A stretch of 64,000 nucleotides of DNA, taken from Sindora glabra. Taxonomy: Eukaryota > Streptophyta > Magnoliopsida > Fabales > Fabaceae. The stretch lies in NCBI GenBank assembly GCA_020226215.1, contig CM035234.1:62001-126000 (forward strand), given 5' to 3'. Position numbers and translations under genes: made by a program. The notes below the pieces were generated by a model. That model searched no databases. It had not been told where the DNA came from and saw only the letters and a list, made by a program, of their open reading frames with translations. The number at the start of each line of letters is the position of its first letter. Position 1 is the stretch's first letter. Of the stretch, positions 11,801 through 23,593 are shown piece by piece.

Positions 11801-13239
11801 ACATCTGTTGAGCCTGCAGTTTGGTAAGCTCATACTTGAAAACAGTATGTTTACCTGAATTGGATATTTGATATTTGAACATTTTTATGCCATTTGGATA
11901 CTTGGGAACCATAGAAAAGAGGAAGTGGGGAAATTGAAATGGTTATGCAGGGTTGATAGCTAAACATAAATCTTCATCTACAGTATTCTACCAATATTTT
12001 TTTCCCTTATTAGTTTGCTTATTCAATTGAACAATAATGGTTAAACAACTTGTATACATAAAATTTAAACACAAAATCATTGTCTTAATATTGTAAAGAA
12101 AGAGCATGATAATGCTTCCATTCATAGTTCTTCATGTTCTCATACAAATGATTTGATGGATCTCGTTAACATTCTTCAACCATGGTTCAGATCTAGCACT
12201 TGAGATCTGTCACCTTCAAAACACAAGCTCCTGTGTCAGTCACCGACTTGTAGGATGTTTTAGCACTTGGACAATGCCCTTAAAATGTGTAAAATTTAAT
12301 ATTTGACATTTCTTAAATCCCTTAGAACTTTGTATAAACACATCAAACATGTTTTAAGCATATTTTGATATGACTCTTGACATTTTCATATGTTATATAT
12401 ACAAGAATAATGCTAGAAACATGTTCAATATGTCTCAATCAACCGGTGTCCCGATTCTATAATACTTGTTTAAGTACTTTTATATTAGTATTTTAATGTA
12501 TATGCTATTTTGAGTCAAATTTTCTGGAATCTGATGTGTGGTGTCGAAATTTCATGGTAGATCATAAGTTTTAGGTTCTGTTCCTAGTCTTTTTCTTGTT
12601 CATTAACTTGCAAATTTTCTAACCATGATAGGAAGAACCTGGTGGACAACGTGCTCTAATCTTTGATCAGGGAAACAGAATTTCTCAGGTTACTGTATTT
12701 TATTCCTTATTTATTTTTAGAACCTTACCCCAATTGGTTGATGGCAGAGAAATTTTTTCTTCCTAATACTTTTTTTCTATTTACTTAATTTTATTTGATG
12801 ATCTACTTGCCAATGATAAATATGACTGATGCATATGCTTACGACTTTTAGGGCATCAGCTGTGCCGATGTGGCTGATATTTGTGTGAAAGCATTACATG
12901 ATTCAACTGCGAGAAACAAAAGCTTTGATGTGGGTAACTGCTTTATTTGTGAGAGACTTACAGCCAAAAGAAACTAAAATTTTTGTTATGTCCAGGTATG
13001 CTATGAATACGTTGCTGAGGAAGGGAGGGAACTATATGAGCTTGTAAGTAACCAAGATCAAATTAATAGTAATTTTGGGGAAGGAAAAATGAAAATGAAA
13101 AGAGGACAATATTTCATAATCTTATTTGCATCTACAGCATTTGAAGTCGGTTTTTGCATCTGTTCAGGTTGCACACTTGCCTGACAAGGCAAATAACTAC
13201 TTGACGCCGGCACTTTCTGTCTTAGAGAAGAATACCTAA
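5815..13239 (+). CDS. HCF173: HCF173-like chloroplast protein (atypical SDR with inserted CIA30 domain), 13 exons
   Basis: Spliced gene for a plastid protein. In Arabidopsis HCF173 binds the psbA 5' leader and is needed for D1 translation and psbA mRNA stability. Exons by eye: 5815-6426, 8899-9111, 9375-9579, 9734-9809, 9882-10017, 10173-10277, 10919-10999, 11506-11595, 11668-11733, 12632-12688, 12852-12929, 12996-13043, 13168-13239. They join to 612 codons, near the roughly 600 of the family, and every intron has GT..AG ends. Residues 1-60 form a Ser/Ala/Arg-rich transit peptide. DDVNPVGLGRKSRQIFDEVW precedes the first Rossmann half, whose nucleotide-binding loop is GATSRIG (183-189); the middle Gly of the classical loop is Ser, suggesting weak or no catalysis. 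The CIA30 domain spans about 295-475 (GGMDAKFEFTETGDAVFSGY, VGGNGRSYVLIL). The second Rossmann half follows (SGLGYTIIRPGPLKEEPGGQ) and the end is LTPALSVLEKNT. Intron 1 (2.5 kb) holds a LINE fragment. The exon 11 donor is GAT/gtgggt, chosen because it gives FDVCYEYVAEEG. The paralogue At4g18810 type is the alternative. Confidence 0.85.
7040..8701 (+). mobile_element. 5'-truncated L1-type LINE fragment in HCF173 intron 1
   Basis: Decayed 3' part of a plant L1 LINE in the same orientation as the host gene. Around 7045-7100 LEVYNLLFVSDTFF marks the reverse-transcriptase active-site region, where the usual F/YADD box now reads FVSD. Next come LGVLLGVNTCADSFWHSVI (about 7270-7330), GRVTLIHACFSS (7371-7406), a segment reading NIRNLVLKNHALVAKW (about 7568-7615) followed by SLWHKVIKSKYG, and then the reverse-transcriptase zinc-ribbon region (PCKVKSFCLACSF and LCPHI, about 7975-8070). 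The fragment ends in a 13-A tail near 8689-8701. Many stops and frame breaks make it inactive. The 5' border is uncertain, and I found no clear target duplication. Confidence 0.75.
9679..9701. repeat. (TC)n microsatellite in HCF173 intron 3
   Basis: About 11 uninterrupted TC dinucleotides lie upstream of the exon 4 acceptor at 9733. It may serve as part of a pyrimidine-rich tract and is probably length-variable between individuals. Confidence 0.9.
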
Positions 13240-14176
13240 TCATACCGTGTGGAGTTTGTCCTGCAATATCCTTCGCAAGATCATCGCTGCCTGATTTTTC
13301 ACTAAGTCATAGCTATCTCAAGTATACTACTGCTGTACTCCCCGTGTACATTCATATGCAACAACAAATGAAGAACTGGAAGTATAAAATTAATATGTAA
13401 ATTCTTTGAAATAATCCCAATAAGTAGATTTTAACTTTTCTAGTTCAACATGTGAAGAACAGGATGGAGATGTACCGGTAGCAATGCTTAACGAAATAGC
13501 TGATGCGTAGTTTGAACCATCTCCATAATTCTGAGCTTGGCCTGTATCATCCAGGTAGACTCAACCAAGCACATTAACGATGAGAGGAAAAGCTAGGGTT
13601 TATCTTTGTTTTAAACAGGTTTCATGTTTGTTTGGGTGTAGATTTTTGTGACAGTAGCAATGTGTTCACTTGCTGTACATTTTACTGATATGTTATCAAT
13701 TAAAAGTTAATTTCATCAATTATAATGAAAATTGCATGTATTACTGCACGTTGACATTTGCCCGCATTTTTTTTTCATGAATATGTCATTAATGCGAAAA
13801 ATGTGAATAAGAAAATAATAATATAAAAAAGCAATAGATAAGAATCAAAATAAATAAGTAAATAAATAAACCCAAAATGAATGTGACCAGAGCTCATTAA
13901 TTTTTATTTGATTCAACCCAGACTGAAGCTACCAGTCTAAAAACAATGGGGAAAGGAACTTTAATGCTTTGTTTGAATTGAAGAGAAATGGGAGAATAAA
14001 GAAATAAGAGGAGAGATGATTTTTTTTTGTGTTGTTTGGAATTAAAGAAATTAGAAGAGAGAAATAGGAGTTATCTCTTCTATTTAGAAAAAGAGGAGTT
14101 AGGGAAGAAAGAAATTGTAATAAAGAGAAATGATTGAAATGCTTTTATAAATGAAATATAGTAAGGGGAATTTTAT
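13240..14176 (+). other. HCF173 3' untranslated region and downstream spacer
   Basis: The first 450 bases or so after the stop at 13237-13239 have mixed composition and probably hold the 3' UTR; AT-rich poly(A)-signal-like sequence (AATTAAAAG) lies near 13697. From about 13770 the sequence becomes AT-rich with no coding signal. The exact transcript end cannot be read from sequence alone. Confidence 0.4.
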
Positions 14177-14296
14177 GGTACCCATGTGATACTAAAATCA
14201 TGTTAATGTGGCAGTATTGGGAGCCATTGGATGAGTAGTTATCCAATGGCTCCCAATGCTACCACATCAGTATGAGTTTGGTATCACATGAGTACC
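14177..14296. repeat. 120-bp foldback (MITE-like hairpin)
   Basis: A near-perfect inverted repeat. The left arm begins GGTACCCATGTGATACTAAA and continues through TTGGGAGCCATTGGAT. The right arm reads ATCCAATGGCTCCCAA and ends TTTGGTATCACATGAGTACC. Arms of about 56 bases flank a loop of about 8 (GAGTAGTT). It carries no coding frame. I could not see an unambiguous target-site duplication, so the transposon family is not assigned. Confidence 0.75.
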
Positions 14297-15700
14297 TTAA
14301 CATGCACTAGTAAGTAATAGTTAACATTTTTCAAAAAAAAAAAATTTAAGAAAAATTTCAAAAAAAATTTGATATTAAATATCTTCAAAATTCATATAAT
14401 TTATTTATAAAATTAAGAATTTCAACGAAAAGTTACTATTGGAGCCTAAAAATTTAGAATAAAAATAACATGATGTTAATGTAAGAGTTATTGAAGTTCA
14501 TAATTCTACTTTAAAAAGTTTATAATGAAATTGTCAATTTTATGAAAGAATTATTACTTTCAACAAAAAATGTGTAAGACAATATTCAGAAACACTTTTT
14601 TTTTTTCGGTTAGACTTGTGTGGCTGATAAATTAAAAACAGAAGCTACGTTGGGCTAGTAGTGTAATGCGAAGATGTGGCTGCAGTAATATTTTTGCGTC
14701 AGACTTCAAAGCATGATTGTTTAATGAAGAACAAATGATATTCCATTTTATTCCTCCTCATGAGTCATGATGACAAAGGCTTCAAAGAATGTATTAACAT
14801 AAAAATTCAAATTGTCTAAAAAATTTAACATAAAATTAATTATATAAATTAATTTATACACCAAATAAAAGTTTTAAAGTTGCACGTATAAGTATATTGA
14901 TTAAATAAATATTAGAGTAATAATACTGAATAAAATGCCGATAAGTGTAAAGAATGTATTTCATCTACTGTTATGCTAATAAGTTTTAACATGTTACATT
15001 ACGTATTCATCTACTTTTATTGTTACATTAAATTTGTTCTTAAAAAAATGTTACATCATATCTCTCCTAAATGACTTTTGGGAAGAAATTTAATGTAACA
15101 TGTATTTAAACCAATTTGATGTTATTTGTTTTTTATAATTATATTTTTACTAATATGTCCAATTGAAATTAAATGAGTTTTAGAATGGAAAATTACTATA
15201 AAAGTGATTGACTTAATGATATTAGATTATTACTTCGTCCTAATAACGAAGAGTTTGATGCAAGAAAGCATTAATTTATAATTAATGCAAATGGCTTGAA
15301 TAGCTATTAAAGTTGTTAACATTTTAATTTGCATTTATAAGTATGAATTCATTCGTTAAACAACAACAATAATCCTCAAATATAAAATGCAAATTTAATC
15401 AATATAGAGGGCTAGAATACTTTCTTCAAATTTAATTACATATTTGTCATTTTCATAAGACAATTCAAATTGAAAGAAAATCTTAACATAAAATTAATTA
15501 TGTAAATTAATTTGTACATCAAATAAAAGTTTTTAAATTGCATTTATATAATTAAATAAATCTTAGATTATTAATACTGAATAGAATGCTGATAAATGTA
15601 GAAAGTGTATTTCATCTACTTTTATGCCAATTAGTTGCAATATATTACAAAGAATTTACTGCATGGTAAAGATATAAGACAATATTGGAAGGCTATAGAA
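14297..15700. repeat. AT-rich spacer with a ~190-bp direct duplication
   Basis: A segment at about 14802-15000 (containing TTAACATAAAATTAATTAT and ATGTATTTCATCTACT) recurs in the same orientation and diverged at about 15463-15652, an offset of roughly 660 bases. No coding potential is seen in either copy. The rest is unremarkable AT-rich DNA. Confidence 0.6.
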
Positions 15701-16286
15701 AAGCTTTTGCAATTAATAAAGGAAAGAAAAAAAACTTAGCAAGCGGAATTGGGGAAGATAAAAAAAAAAGGGTCGTATATCCTACTGATCCGAGTCGGAC
15801 TTGAGCGACTCGAACCGAAGGACTCCTACCCTAGCCTAGCATATATCCCCCAGCTGTAGAGAATGGGGACCTAGGTAGGACTTTATGCGCTATCGGCGGC
15901 AAATGACCACCATCTACAATCCAATGACCTCACATAGCTCGTTGTCCTAGCAGCTAACCACAACTTCTGCAACATAAACGACGAAGATCTAAATCTTGGC
16001 ATCTTACCTAAGCTGATTTACAAATCCGGTGAGGTGTCAGGAGTTGCCCACTTCTATCAAGCACACTCGAGCTTGTTTGGCAAAATCAGCACCTTCCGGA
16101 AGGCCGTTCTTCAGTTTAGATCAAAGATGGTAGAAGATGAAAGCGGATACCGATGGTTGTGGCAGCACAGTGATCAACTGTGAGAAACAACCGAGGGTAG
16201 GAGGTGGAAAAGGTTAAAAAATGTGTCCACTTCTCCCCATTTCTCCTTACTTTTGGAGGGAAATAAAACTATGGGTCCCACGTTAC
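15701..16286. other. Unidentified less AT-rich segment
   Basis: From about 15770 to 16200 the sequence is clearly less AT-rich than the DNA on both sides (for example GAGTCGGACTTGAGCGACTC, CACCTTCCGGAAGGCCG). No frame stays open far on either strand. One + frame near 16080-16170 reads GKISTFRKAVLQ-like residues but matches no family I recognise. It is probably a gene fragment captured or left behind by a transposon. Confidence 0.35.
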
Positions 16287-16370
16287 TTTTTGACCCTCAA
16301 CTTCTTTCTTCCCTCATTTCACCCCGTTTCGCTTTTGACCCTCAACTTCTTTCTTCCCTCATTTCACTCC
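16287..16370. repeat. Tandem duplication, period 45 bp
   Basis: The sequence TTTGACCCTCAACTTCTTTC followed by TTCCCTCATTTCAC occurs at about 16287-16324 and again at about 16333-16369, almost unchanged. The inner copy also pairs partly with GGGTGAAATG downstream. No gene is seen. Confidence 0.75.
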
Positions 16371-17400
16371 TGCATCTAAACGGGTGAAATGCTGAAATTT
16401 TCCCCAACTTCTCCTTCCCCTTTTCTTTCTTTTCCGATTTCTGCAGTTCTAAACACATGATAAATGAAATGAGTAAAGTGAGAAAATAGAGTAGGAGGTA
16501 AGAAAAAAGATGAAAGATTGAGATTCGAAAAAGATACCTTTCAAAATTTTCCAATGAAGATTGAGGTAATACAAAAAAGAATGATACTTTCCCCATTAAC
16601 AAGTTCATTCTTTCATTTTGACAGAGCTAACAAAGAAAGTTATAGGACTCATTAAAATAAAAAATTAAAATTTAATATTATTTAGCAAAGCTTTTATATC
16701 TACATATAATTTTAAGTATTATAATTGGTTCACTTATACTGTTATCGATAACGTTTCATCCATTTAAATTATTTTTATCCAAAATTTAATCAAAAATTTA
16801 CATGCATTGTATTTAATTTTTATTGCTCCATAATTTGATTTAATTTAATGGTCATTTAGAATCAAATTATCTAATTTTTTTTTAATTTTAGTAAAAATTT
16901 ATCTTCTACAATTTAGTATACGATTAATAAATAGATGTCAAATCCATTTATTTTTTAGGAGATAAATTAATTTTAAATGAATATTAAATTAAGTCAAAAT
17001 TAGAAGAAGTAAATATTACATGCAGTAAGATGGAGACATAAAGAACCAAATAGAGGGTGAGTAGAAGAGAGCAAAGAATAAGAGAATGAGTACTCAACAC
17101 AATTTAGCACATCTTGCCCCGGGAGTTCTTGGGAACTTTTATTTATAATCAAACATTGATATAATACAAAGCTATGTGTCCATAACTAATTAAACACTCA
17201 TTTACAATTATTTACAATCACATGGCAATAGTATATAAAGAAAAAGAGGTATAAAGCTCTACAGGAAAAAGTATAAGATTCCTGAATGATAGGATAAAAG
17301 CAAACTTTATAGTAAAAAGGCTTAAGATTCCTTAAATGATTTGAAGACTAAAGTAGATTTGTGAATATTCGCTCTCTCCAGATCCATAATTATTGAATAA
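16371..17400. other. Intergenic, no gene seen
   Basis: AT-rich sequence. An 88-codon open frame on the - strand at 16342-16608 is Phe/Leu-rich with no recognisable domain and is judged a chance frame. The stretch 17030-17400 may be the outer edge of the pararetrovirus-like insertion that follows. Confidence 0.4.
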
Positions 17401-17459
17401 TGAGTTTCTTAATTTGATCTAGTAAGTTCTTCCACATGATTCATCACCTATATTTGGTT

Positions 17460-18453
17460 TGCAATATCACATTTCTGAGAAAAATATAAGGGATAAATTT
17501 CATGGCTCCAATCATTCCATGTAGCAATTTGCCAATGATCTTTAGGAAAATTATTTAGGTCTACTCTATTAGCATCACATAGTAATCCATGAGTCTAATA
17601 CCATTGATCAATACCAAAAAATGAATACTTCACGTAATTATGTTTAGAAAAAAGTCCTTTCTTATAATGAAAATGTTCTTTGAAGAAACAACCTTTACTA
17701 GTGTCCTTAGTAAACTAGTGAAAATGGAATAGTGTAAGGACACATTGTTGAATGGTATTCTAAAACTCATGTTGCCAATGAGTTAATGGCCTAAACAAAG
17801 ATAACTACTTGGGAAAGTATAAGTGTTCATGGTAGGTTCCTTGAATTCTACCAAATAATGTATGATCAATGAATCCAAGTGCCATATCTTTATTAAACAA
17901 ACACCTTATGGTGTAGATATGAATCATATACTTAAGTAGTATATACTCATGTCTATAAGGTGAGAAGGATGGATTATTGAGGTCAAAAATAGTAAAATAT
18001 GGGTAATTAGGATAGATAATGGTAGGATAAAAAGATGAAGTTTGTCCATTCTTAACTATACATGTATAATAAAAATTTATCATTTGGATTTTAAACCATT
18101 GGTATGGCCAATTTTGTAAGACTTCAATTAGAAGTTGGTTAAGGAGATCCTAAGGAATAGATAGAGTAGATGGTCCTGGGTCCATCATGAAAATAGGTAA
18201 GATTTTAGATTTAAAGAGAGAGAGTTCAGCCATATTTGAGTTGAATTCAATAGGACGAAAAAGGAAGTTTGGTAATAAATTACTTTTCCCTTTGATATGC
18301 TTAACATTGAACTTCCATTGGTCAAATCAATTTTTCCATCGAATATGTTGAGGCTAAGGAATCATGGTTATTTTTTAATTCAATGTTGCTAGAAATCCAA
18401 GCATATCCATCTCAATAAGAAAATGTTGTCTAACTAGATGAAATTGGTATTGG
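17460..18453 (-). pseudogene. Pararetrovirus-like polyprotein C-terminus: end of RNase H and tail domain
   Basis: At about 18370-18280 the - strand reads a Trp/His/Lys-rich segment (FNVKHIKGKSNLL) of the kind that closes RNase H domains. A tail of unknown function follows, including an open stretch of 92 codons at 18083-17805 (starts MINFYYTCIVKNGQ). In-frame stops are present throughout. The RNase H is split from its N-terminal half by the solo LTR at 18454-20117. No integrase signature occurs in the tail. Confidence 0.5.
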
Positions 18454-20117
18454 TGTTGGTGTATGTCCTAGGAACTAATCATATAGATGATTGAAATAAT
18501 ACATAATGTATTATGTTTTATTTCAGGTAATGCAATTATTATATTTTATTTTTAATTTTTTATGTAATTTATAACTTAATATAATAATTATCCCTGCAAT
18601 AATTTTACTATTCCTAAAATACCCCTAGTTAAGTATTATTACGATAAGGCATAGTAATAGTACATCGAGACTGGCATGTATAGTGACTGATAATTATGAA
18701 TCATGGATATGTGATATCAAGTCAATATATGAGTACATTATTAGTGAACAAATGTACTGAACTAGCCCACTATGAAAATACTGCATAGATAAGACTTGTG
18801 TTATTAGTAGTTCTTATATAGTCACAATTGTATATAGTCCTTTGACCTGAAGTCATTACGGTTCCCTACATGAAGGGTTACTCACTTTAATATCATCTTA
18901 TGTCACCTTTAATCGGGATGACGAGTAGAGCGTTAATTGAGTGTGTCATGAATCATGCAAAGGGAAGTGGTAATGTAGATGAAATTTTGTTACTCTTATA
19001 AAAAAGAGATATATCCTTGAGCCCCTTGATTAAGTGAGACTCAGAAATACATGGCCATACTCAAATGAATCAATATATGATATTAATATCAAAAAATATA
19101 AATTGAACATTGACGAGGATGACACACTCCATGCCTCCAGTTCAATTTGGATATTATTACAAAAGGAATTATAATACAAAGCGTTGATCATGTATTAAGT
19201 AAATGTCGAATTATAGACATTCTTACTATTTGAGTGGCAGTGATGTATTGCTAAATATCGCTTACTATCTATGGCTCAATAATGAGTCATTGTCAATGTA
19301 GTAAGAACCTACAGGGTCACATAAAAGGAGTAAGAATAAGATAATAATGAATTAGATTTTAATTAAATTAATTAGACTTTAATTAAATTAATATCCAATT
19401 AATTGGACTTATTTTCATGCATATATATATATTATTAAATAATAATATATATTTTTTTCTCCACGTAATAAATATAATTATTATTATGTGATATTATTTG
19501 ATATTAAAGTAATATCAAATAATTACATTATCAGATATTAGATAAATATATTATGAGATAATATTATTTTAATATTTGATAACTATATGCAATTATTTAA
19601 TATTAAAATATTTATATTATGAGATAATATTATTATCTAATATTAGATAATTAATAGATAAGTCATATCTCTCCTCATTATCTTTTGGATAAGGATAAGA
19701 TAAGTTGTTAAATGTTATTAGGATTTTTAGAGGCATTATCCTAATAGGATTAGAATTGTGGCTTGCCTAAGTTCTATAAAAGGGAACTTGAAGGCAGCAC
19801 TTTAGACACGCTCATAAACTTCCATAAAATCCTAAATTACTCAAAAAATATCTAATCCTAAATCCTAAAGAGAAAAATGCATCCTTACAAATTCATGGAA
19901 GGTGAGAGGTTGTTGTTCACTCCGTATGGATATCGTAGAGACGTTGTACCTTCCGGCCGGCGTTTGATTCATCCACTCTCAAGTTTTGATCAGTAGAAAT
20001 ATGAGTGCCCAATAGGTAAAACTTTAATCATTGATTTATGCTTTTTACATGGATCCTAGGTAGAATTCGGATCAAATTTTGAATTTTCATTGCATGTGAT
20101 AATTTGAATTCCTAACA
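18454..20117 (-). mobile_element. Solo LTR, family L1.65 (copy 1)
   Basis: A 1664-bp element with LTR-like ends: TGTTGGTGTATG at the left and GAATTCCTAACA at the right (TG..CA). It is flanked by ATTGG (18449-18453) and ATTAG (20118-20122), a five-base target duplication with one change. The same sequence recurs in opposite orientation at 58686-60337. Shared landmarks include GGATCCTAGGTAGAATTCGG, CGGCCGGCGTTTGATTC and an AT-rich block of repeated AGATAATATTATT-type units. It has no internal domain and no coding frame, so it is a solo LTR left by recombination. It sits inside the RNase H region of the pararetrovirus-like copy and is therefore younger. Confidence 0.8.
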
Positions 20118-20122
20118 ATTAG

Positions 20123-23100
20123 AACTTCTTAATAGATTTTTTCACAGTAATTATCTCCTTGAAAGTAGAAAGGTAATGCTATTTAGCTATTTTGAATTTT
20201 CTACTATGATATTCATAAATAGTTCTCCCTTAGCTTTCGTCTAACAAAATAGGTCCCCAATACAAGTCACTTGAATTTGTTTGGAGATTTTTTTTCCTTC
20301 AGTAGTAGGGATTTGGAAGATTGAAAGAGTCTATGAATATTTTTTTTAAAACTTTCTATTGCCTTGGAGTGGCAGGAACTTCGTAAGGGTGGGGTTCTGG
20401 AAAGTAATAAGGCTAGGACATATTTATGTTAAGCTATATAAGGAATAAAGTCTTTCATGTAATTTACAAGGCCTAAAAATTGTTGGACTTGTTTACAGTG
20501 AGAGGCTTGTCAAGATATTCTTCAATTTTTGTGGTAATATAGGGTTGGACTTGAATTTTTCCATCATGGATGATGAGGCCCAAAAATTTAATTATTGTTT
20601 AGGCTATTTTCATTCTTTCTAAGAAAACATGATCCTATGCTTTTGAACTAACTCATGAATTTATTTTAGAAAACCAATATTATCATCTATATTAGAAGAG
20701 AACAAAAAGATTTTATTTATATATATAAGAGAAAAAGAAAGTATGGGCTTAAAAATTTTGGTCATTGCCTTTTGGAATTCAAATGGAGCATTCTTTAACC
20801 CAAATGGCATTGGTAATAGAAATTAGAAATGTAAAAAGTTGTTTTGTATCTTTTGTCAATATGGATTCTCAATAGATAGAATTCAACTTTGAGGTCAAAT
20901 TTTAAAAAAATATTTCCTTATGGTAACTTTTGTAAAAGGAACTCTCTTTATGGTAATAGAAATTTGATATCTGCAAGAAAGATATTTAAATGTTCATAAT
21001 CAATTACTAACCTTAATTTCCTATGAACTTGTTTTGCTCTTTTATTGACATAAAATGCTTAGCAACCCAAGAGGAATTAGTTTTGTTTATAATTCCTTGT
21101 TGTTTCAACTGCATTAACTCTCATTTTACTAGCTGCTAATGATCAGGGTTCATCCTAAAAGTGTGGTCTTTGTGGGATTAATGTCTTCATTTTTTTAAAG
21201 GTGATTTTATAAAGAAATTGGAATTAAACCATAATGGATGGTCACACTTCTAGAGAAACTTAGCATGATTTTCAACACATGATTCTTTAGTGATATTTTC
21301 ATTGATATTCTTTACTTCTATTGACAAAAAGAATAGATTCGGAATTTCTATCCACTATTGAAAGCATGCCTTCCATCTAAGACTATTTGCTCCCCATTCA
21401 ATCTTATCTTATAGTATTTTGCTGATGAGATCAAAACTAAAAAAGACATCTTCCTTAAAGCCTTTGGTCTTATAGAACTTATGTTTGAGTTCATATCCAA
21501 GGAAAAGGACTTGTGAAGTTAGTTTTGGATTTCTCATGACAATTATAATTTTTACACAACAATCCTGAACTATTTTTCAATAAGCCTTCAATGATCAGAA
21601 GGAAGGATTTTAAGATTGATTAATGAGCTTGTTGCCCTTATGTCAAGAAATGAAACAACTAAGATAAGTTGATCATATTTTCTTGGTATAACATTTTCTT
21701 TGAGCAAGGATACATAGAAGTTTCTAAGCTAGATACCCTTTCTAGCACCATGAAAAAGTCGTTAGAGATTTCTAAAAATTCCTTTTTTTTCTTGTACATC
21801 TTCTCTTATATAAAAATTAGACTCATAAGAGGGTTCTTCTTCTTCATAGATTAACTCTAGATTTTCATCATCAGAACCATATTGCTCTAGGAGATCTTGA
21901 TGAGCAACCTTCTTTAGGCAAGTTTTTACAAAATGTCCTTTTCACCAATAAATAAAGCATTTATCTCCTTTCCTTTTTTCTTTATATTCTTCTTTTTGAA
22001 ATACCTAATTTTTTCTTTATATTTCTTTCTTTTAAAGAATTGTTTAAAAGAAAGATTCCTTACTGTCAGTTCAGGTCTTCCATGACCTTTACTAATCTTC
22101 AAACTATTGAATTGTTTAAAGAAAAGTCTTTGTTCACACAGCTTATTAAGAGCAATGACCAAAGACTATTGATTGTTATAATGCTCCTAAAAAAGCATTC
22201 TAAATGTTGAGGCCTTGATTTCTTAGTGCAATTTCTACCTGCATCCTGAAAGGTTCTAGGAAAGACTACAAAAATATATATTTTAAGCTAACTTCATCGA
22301 TCTCATGAATTTGGTATTATTTTTTAGATATGGCATCATAATGCTATTATAAATACTATTATAAGAAGTCTTTGTGTGTTTGCGGTTCCACATCTAGTGA
22401 AGATTCAAGGAATTCATTATGGAGTTTTCCTAAAAAATCACTTATGCTAGTTGAGTTATAGTATATTAGTTACCTGTACTCTCCACATGAAATCTAGTAA
22501 TACCTTATTCTTCCATGCAATTTGGCAACAAAAGCTTTGAAAAGTTTGCTTATCTTATAATTATATTCTAGTTAGATAGTTGTCATCCATGCATGGAATT
22601 CAACGAATTTGTGTTTCCATTTGATTGGAGGAATATCATCTATTATGAATCCTTTACTGGGAAGAATTCCTTGTGTGGCAAGTTTTAGCTTTCTATAGTT
22701 ATCTACTTCATCTTTTTGAAAAACTCATGATTCTTCTTCATCTATCACATAAAGCAATGGTTTTTTCTTCCTTTTCTCTGGTAGTCATGTTTTCAAGGAA
22801 GTTGATAAGGTCATTATATTGCAAAACATGCATATCTTCTGTTTTAGTCTTTTGCTTTTAGTTTTCCTCTTTGCCTTTTTATTTCTTCTAAGAAAGTATT
22901 CAATTTAACAATTTTGGTGGATAGAAAGCCATAGAATTATAAAGACCAAAAGGTGTGGTAAAAGGTTGGACCATCTTAGGTAAACTAGAGCCTAGTGGTT
23001 ACATAGTTAGTCCATTATAGGAAGATACTGTTGAGTTTAGTTGAGCTTTCAAACTTTTTATTTCTTCTTCCTTTTGCATCAATAGCATTTGGGGAAAAGT

Positions 23101-23560
23101 CCTAGCAAATGCTATCTTCAGTAGTTCTTAGTGAAGAATTTGGAACCATTCTTGTAGTTTTTGGATCCCTTAGCTTGCAATTTTATGATTTTTCTTAATA
23201 AATGAAATAATTAGTTATTGTAAGGCTACTATTAGCTTAAGCATTTTGTTTTGGGAGATAACATTCTAGGATTACCAATTTAATATTTGCTTACAGGTTC
23301 AGCTTCAACAGTTTGAGATCTATTTGGCTGTTGGATTAACCTTTCTTTTATTTTCTAGCCATGTTTTGTTTGTTGTTGGTGAGAAACAGATTATAATGGA
23401 GAAAAATCATTTTCACTCCATTTTGTTCCATCATACAACAAGGGGATAAAGGATTGCTTAGCTTTAACTTTTGACGTCCTTATAAGAAAAATATTTACTA
23501 TTTCATTTTTCTTTATTTTATGTCTCTTAGGTATTATATTTACTTGATTTCATTGATTAG
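20123..23560 (-). pseudogene. Pararetrovirus-like zinc knuckle, protease region and reverse transcriptase
   Basis: On the - strand the segment around 20820-20780 reads PMPFGLKNAPFEFQ, a hallmark of reverse transcriptases of the pararetrovirus/Ty3 group, and VIDYEHLN lies upstream near 21005. The catalytic box near 20735-20705 reads LIYINKIFLF where the family has Y-x-D-D, so both aspartates are lost. Near 21960-21915 a zinc knuckle of CCHC type is recognisable but its second Cys is Tyr and a stop lies inside it; acidic residues follow, as is common there. The region 23500-22200 should hold the capsid-like part; it is too decayed to identify. Non-functional. Confidence 0.6.
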
Positions 23561-23593
23561 GCATTGTTTTATAATTTTAGGTTGATTTTACAA

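Noticed and set aside
17600..17625. TGGTATTAGACTC on the - strand, resembling a tRNA-Met primer site of pararetroviruses
   Set aside because: It has mismatches, lies within the decayed polyprotein tail and is not followed by a leader; probably chance.
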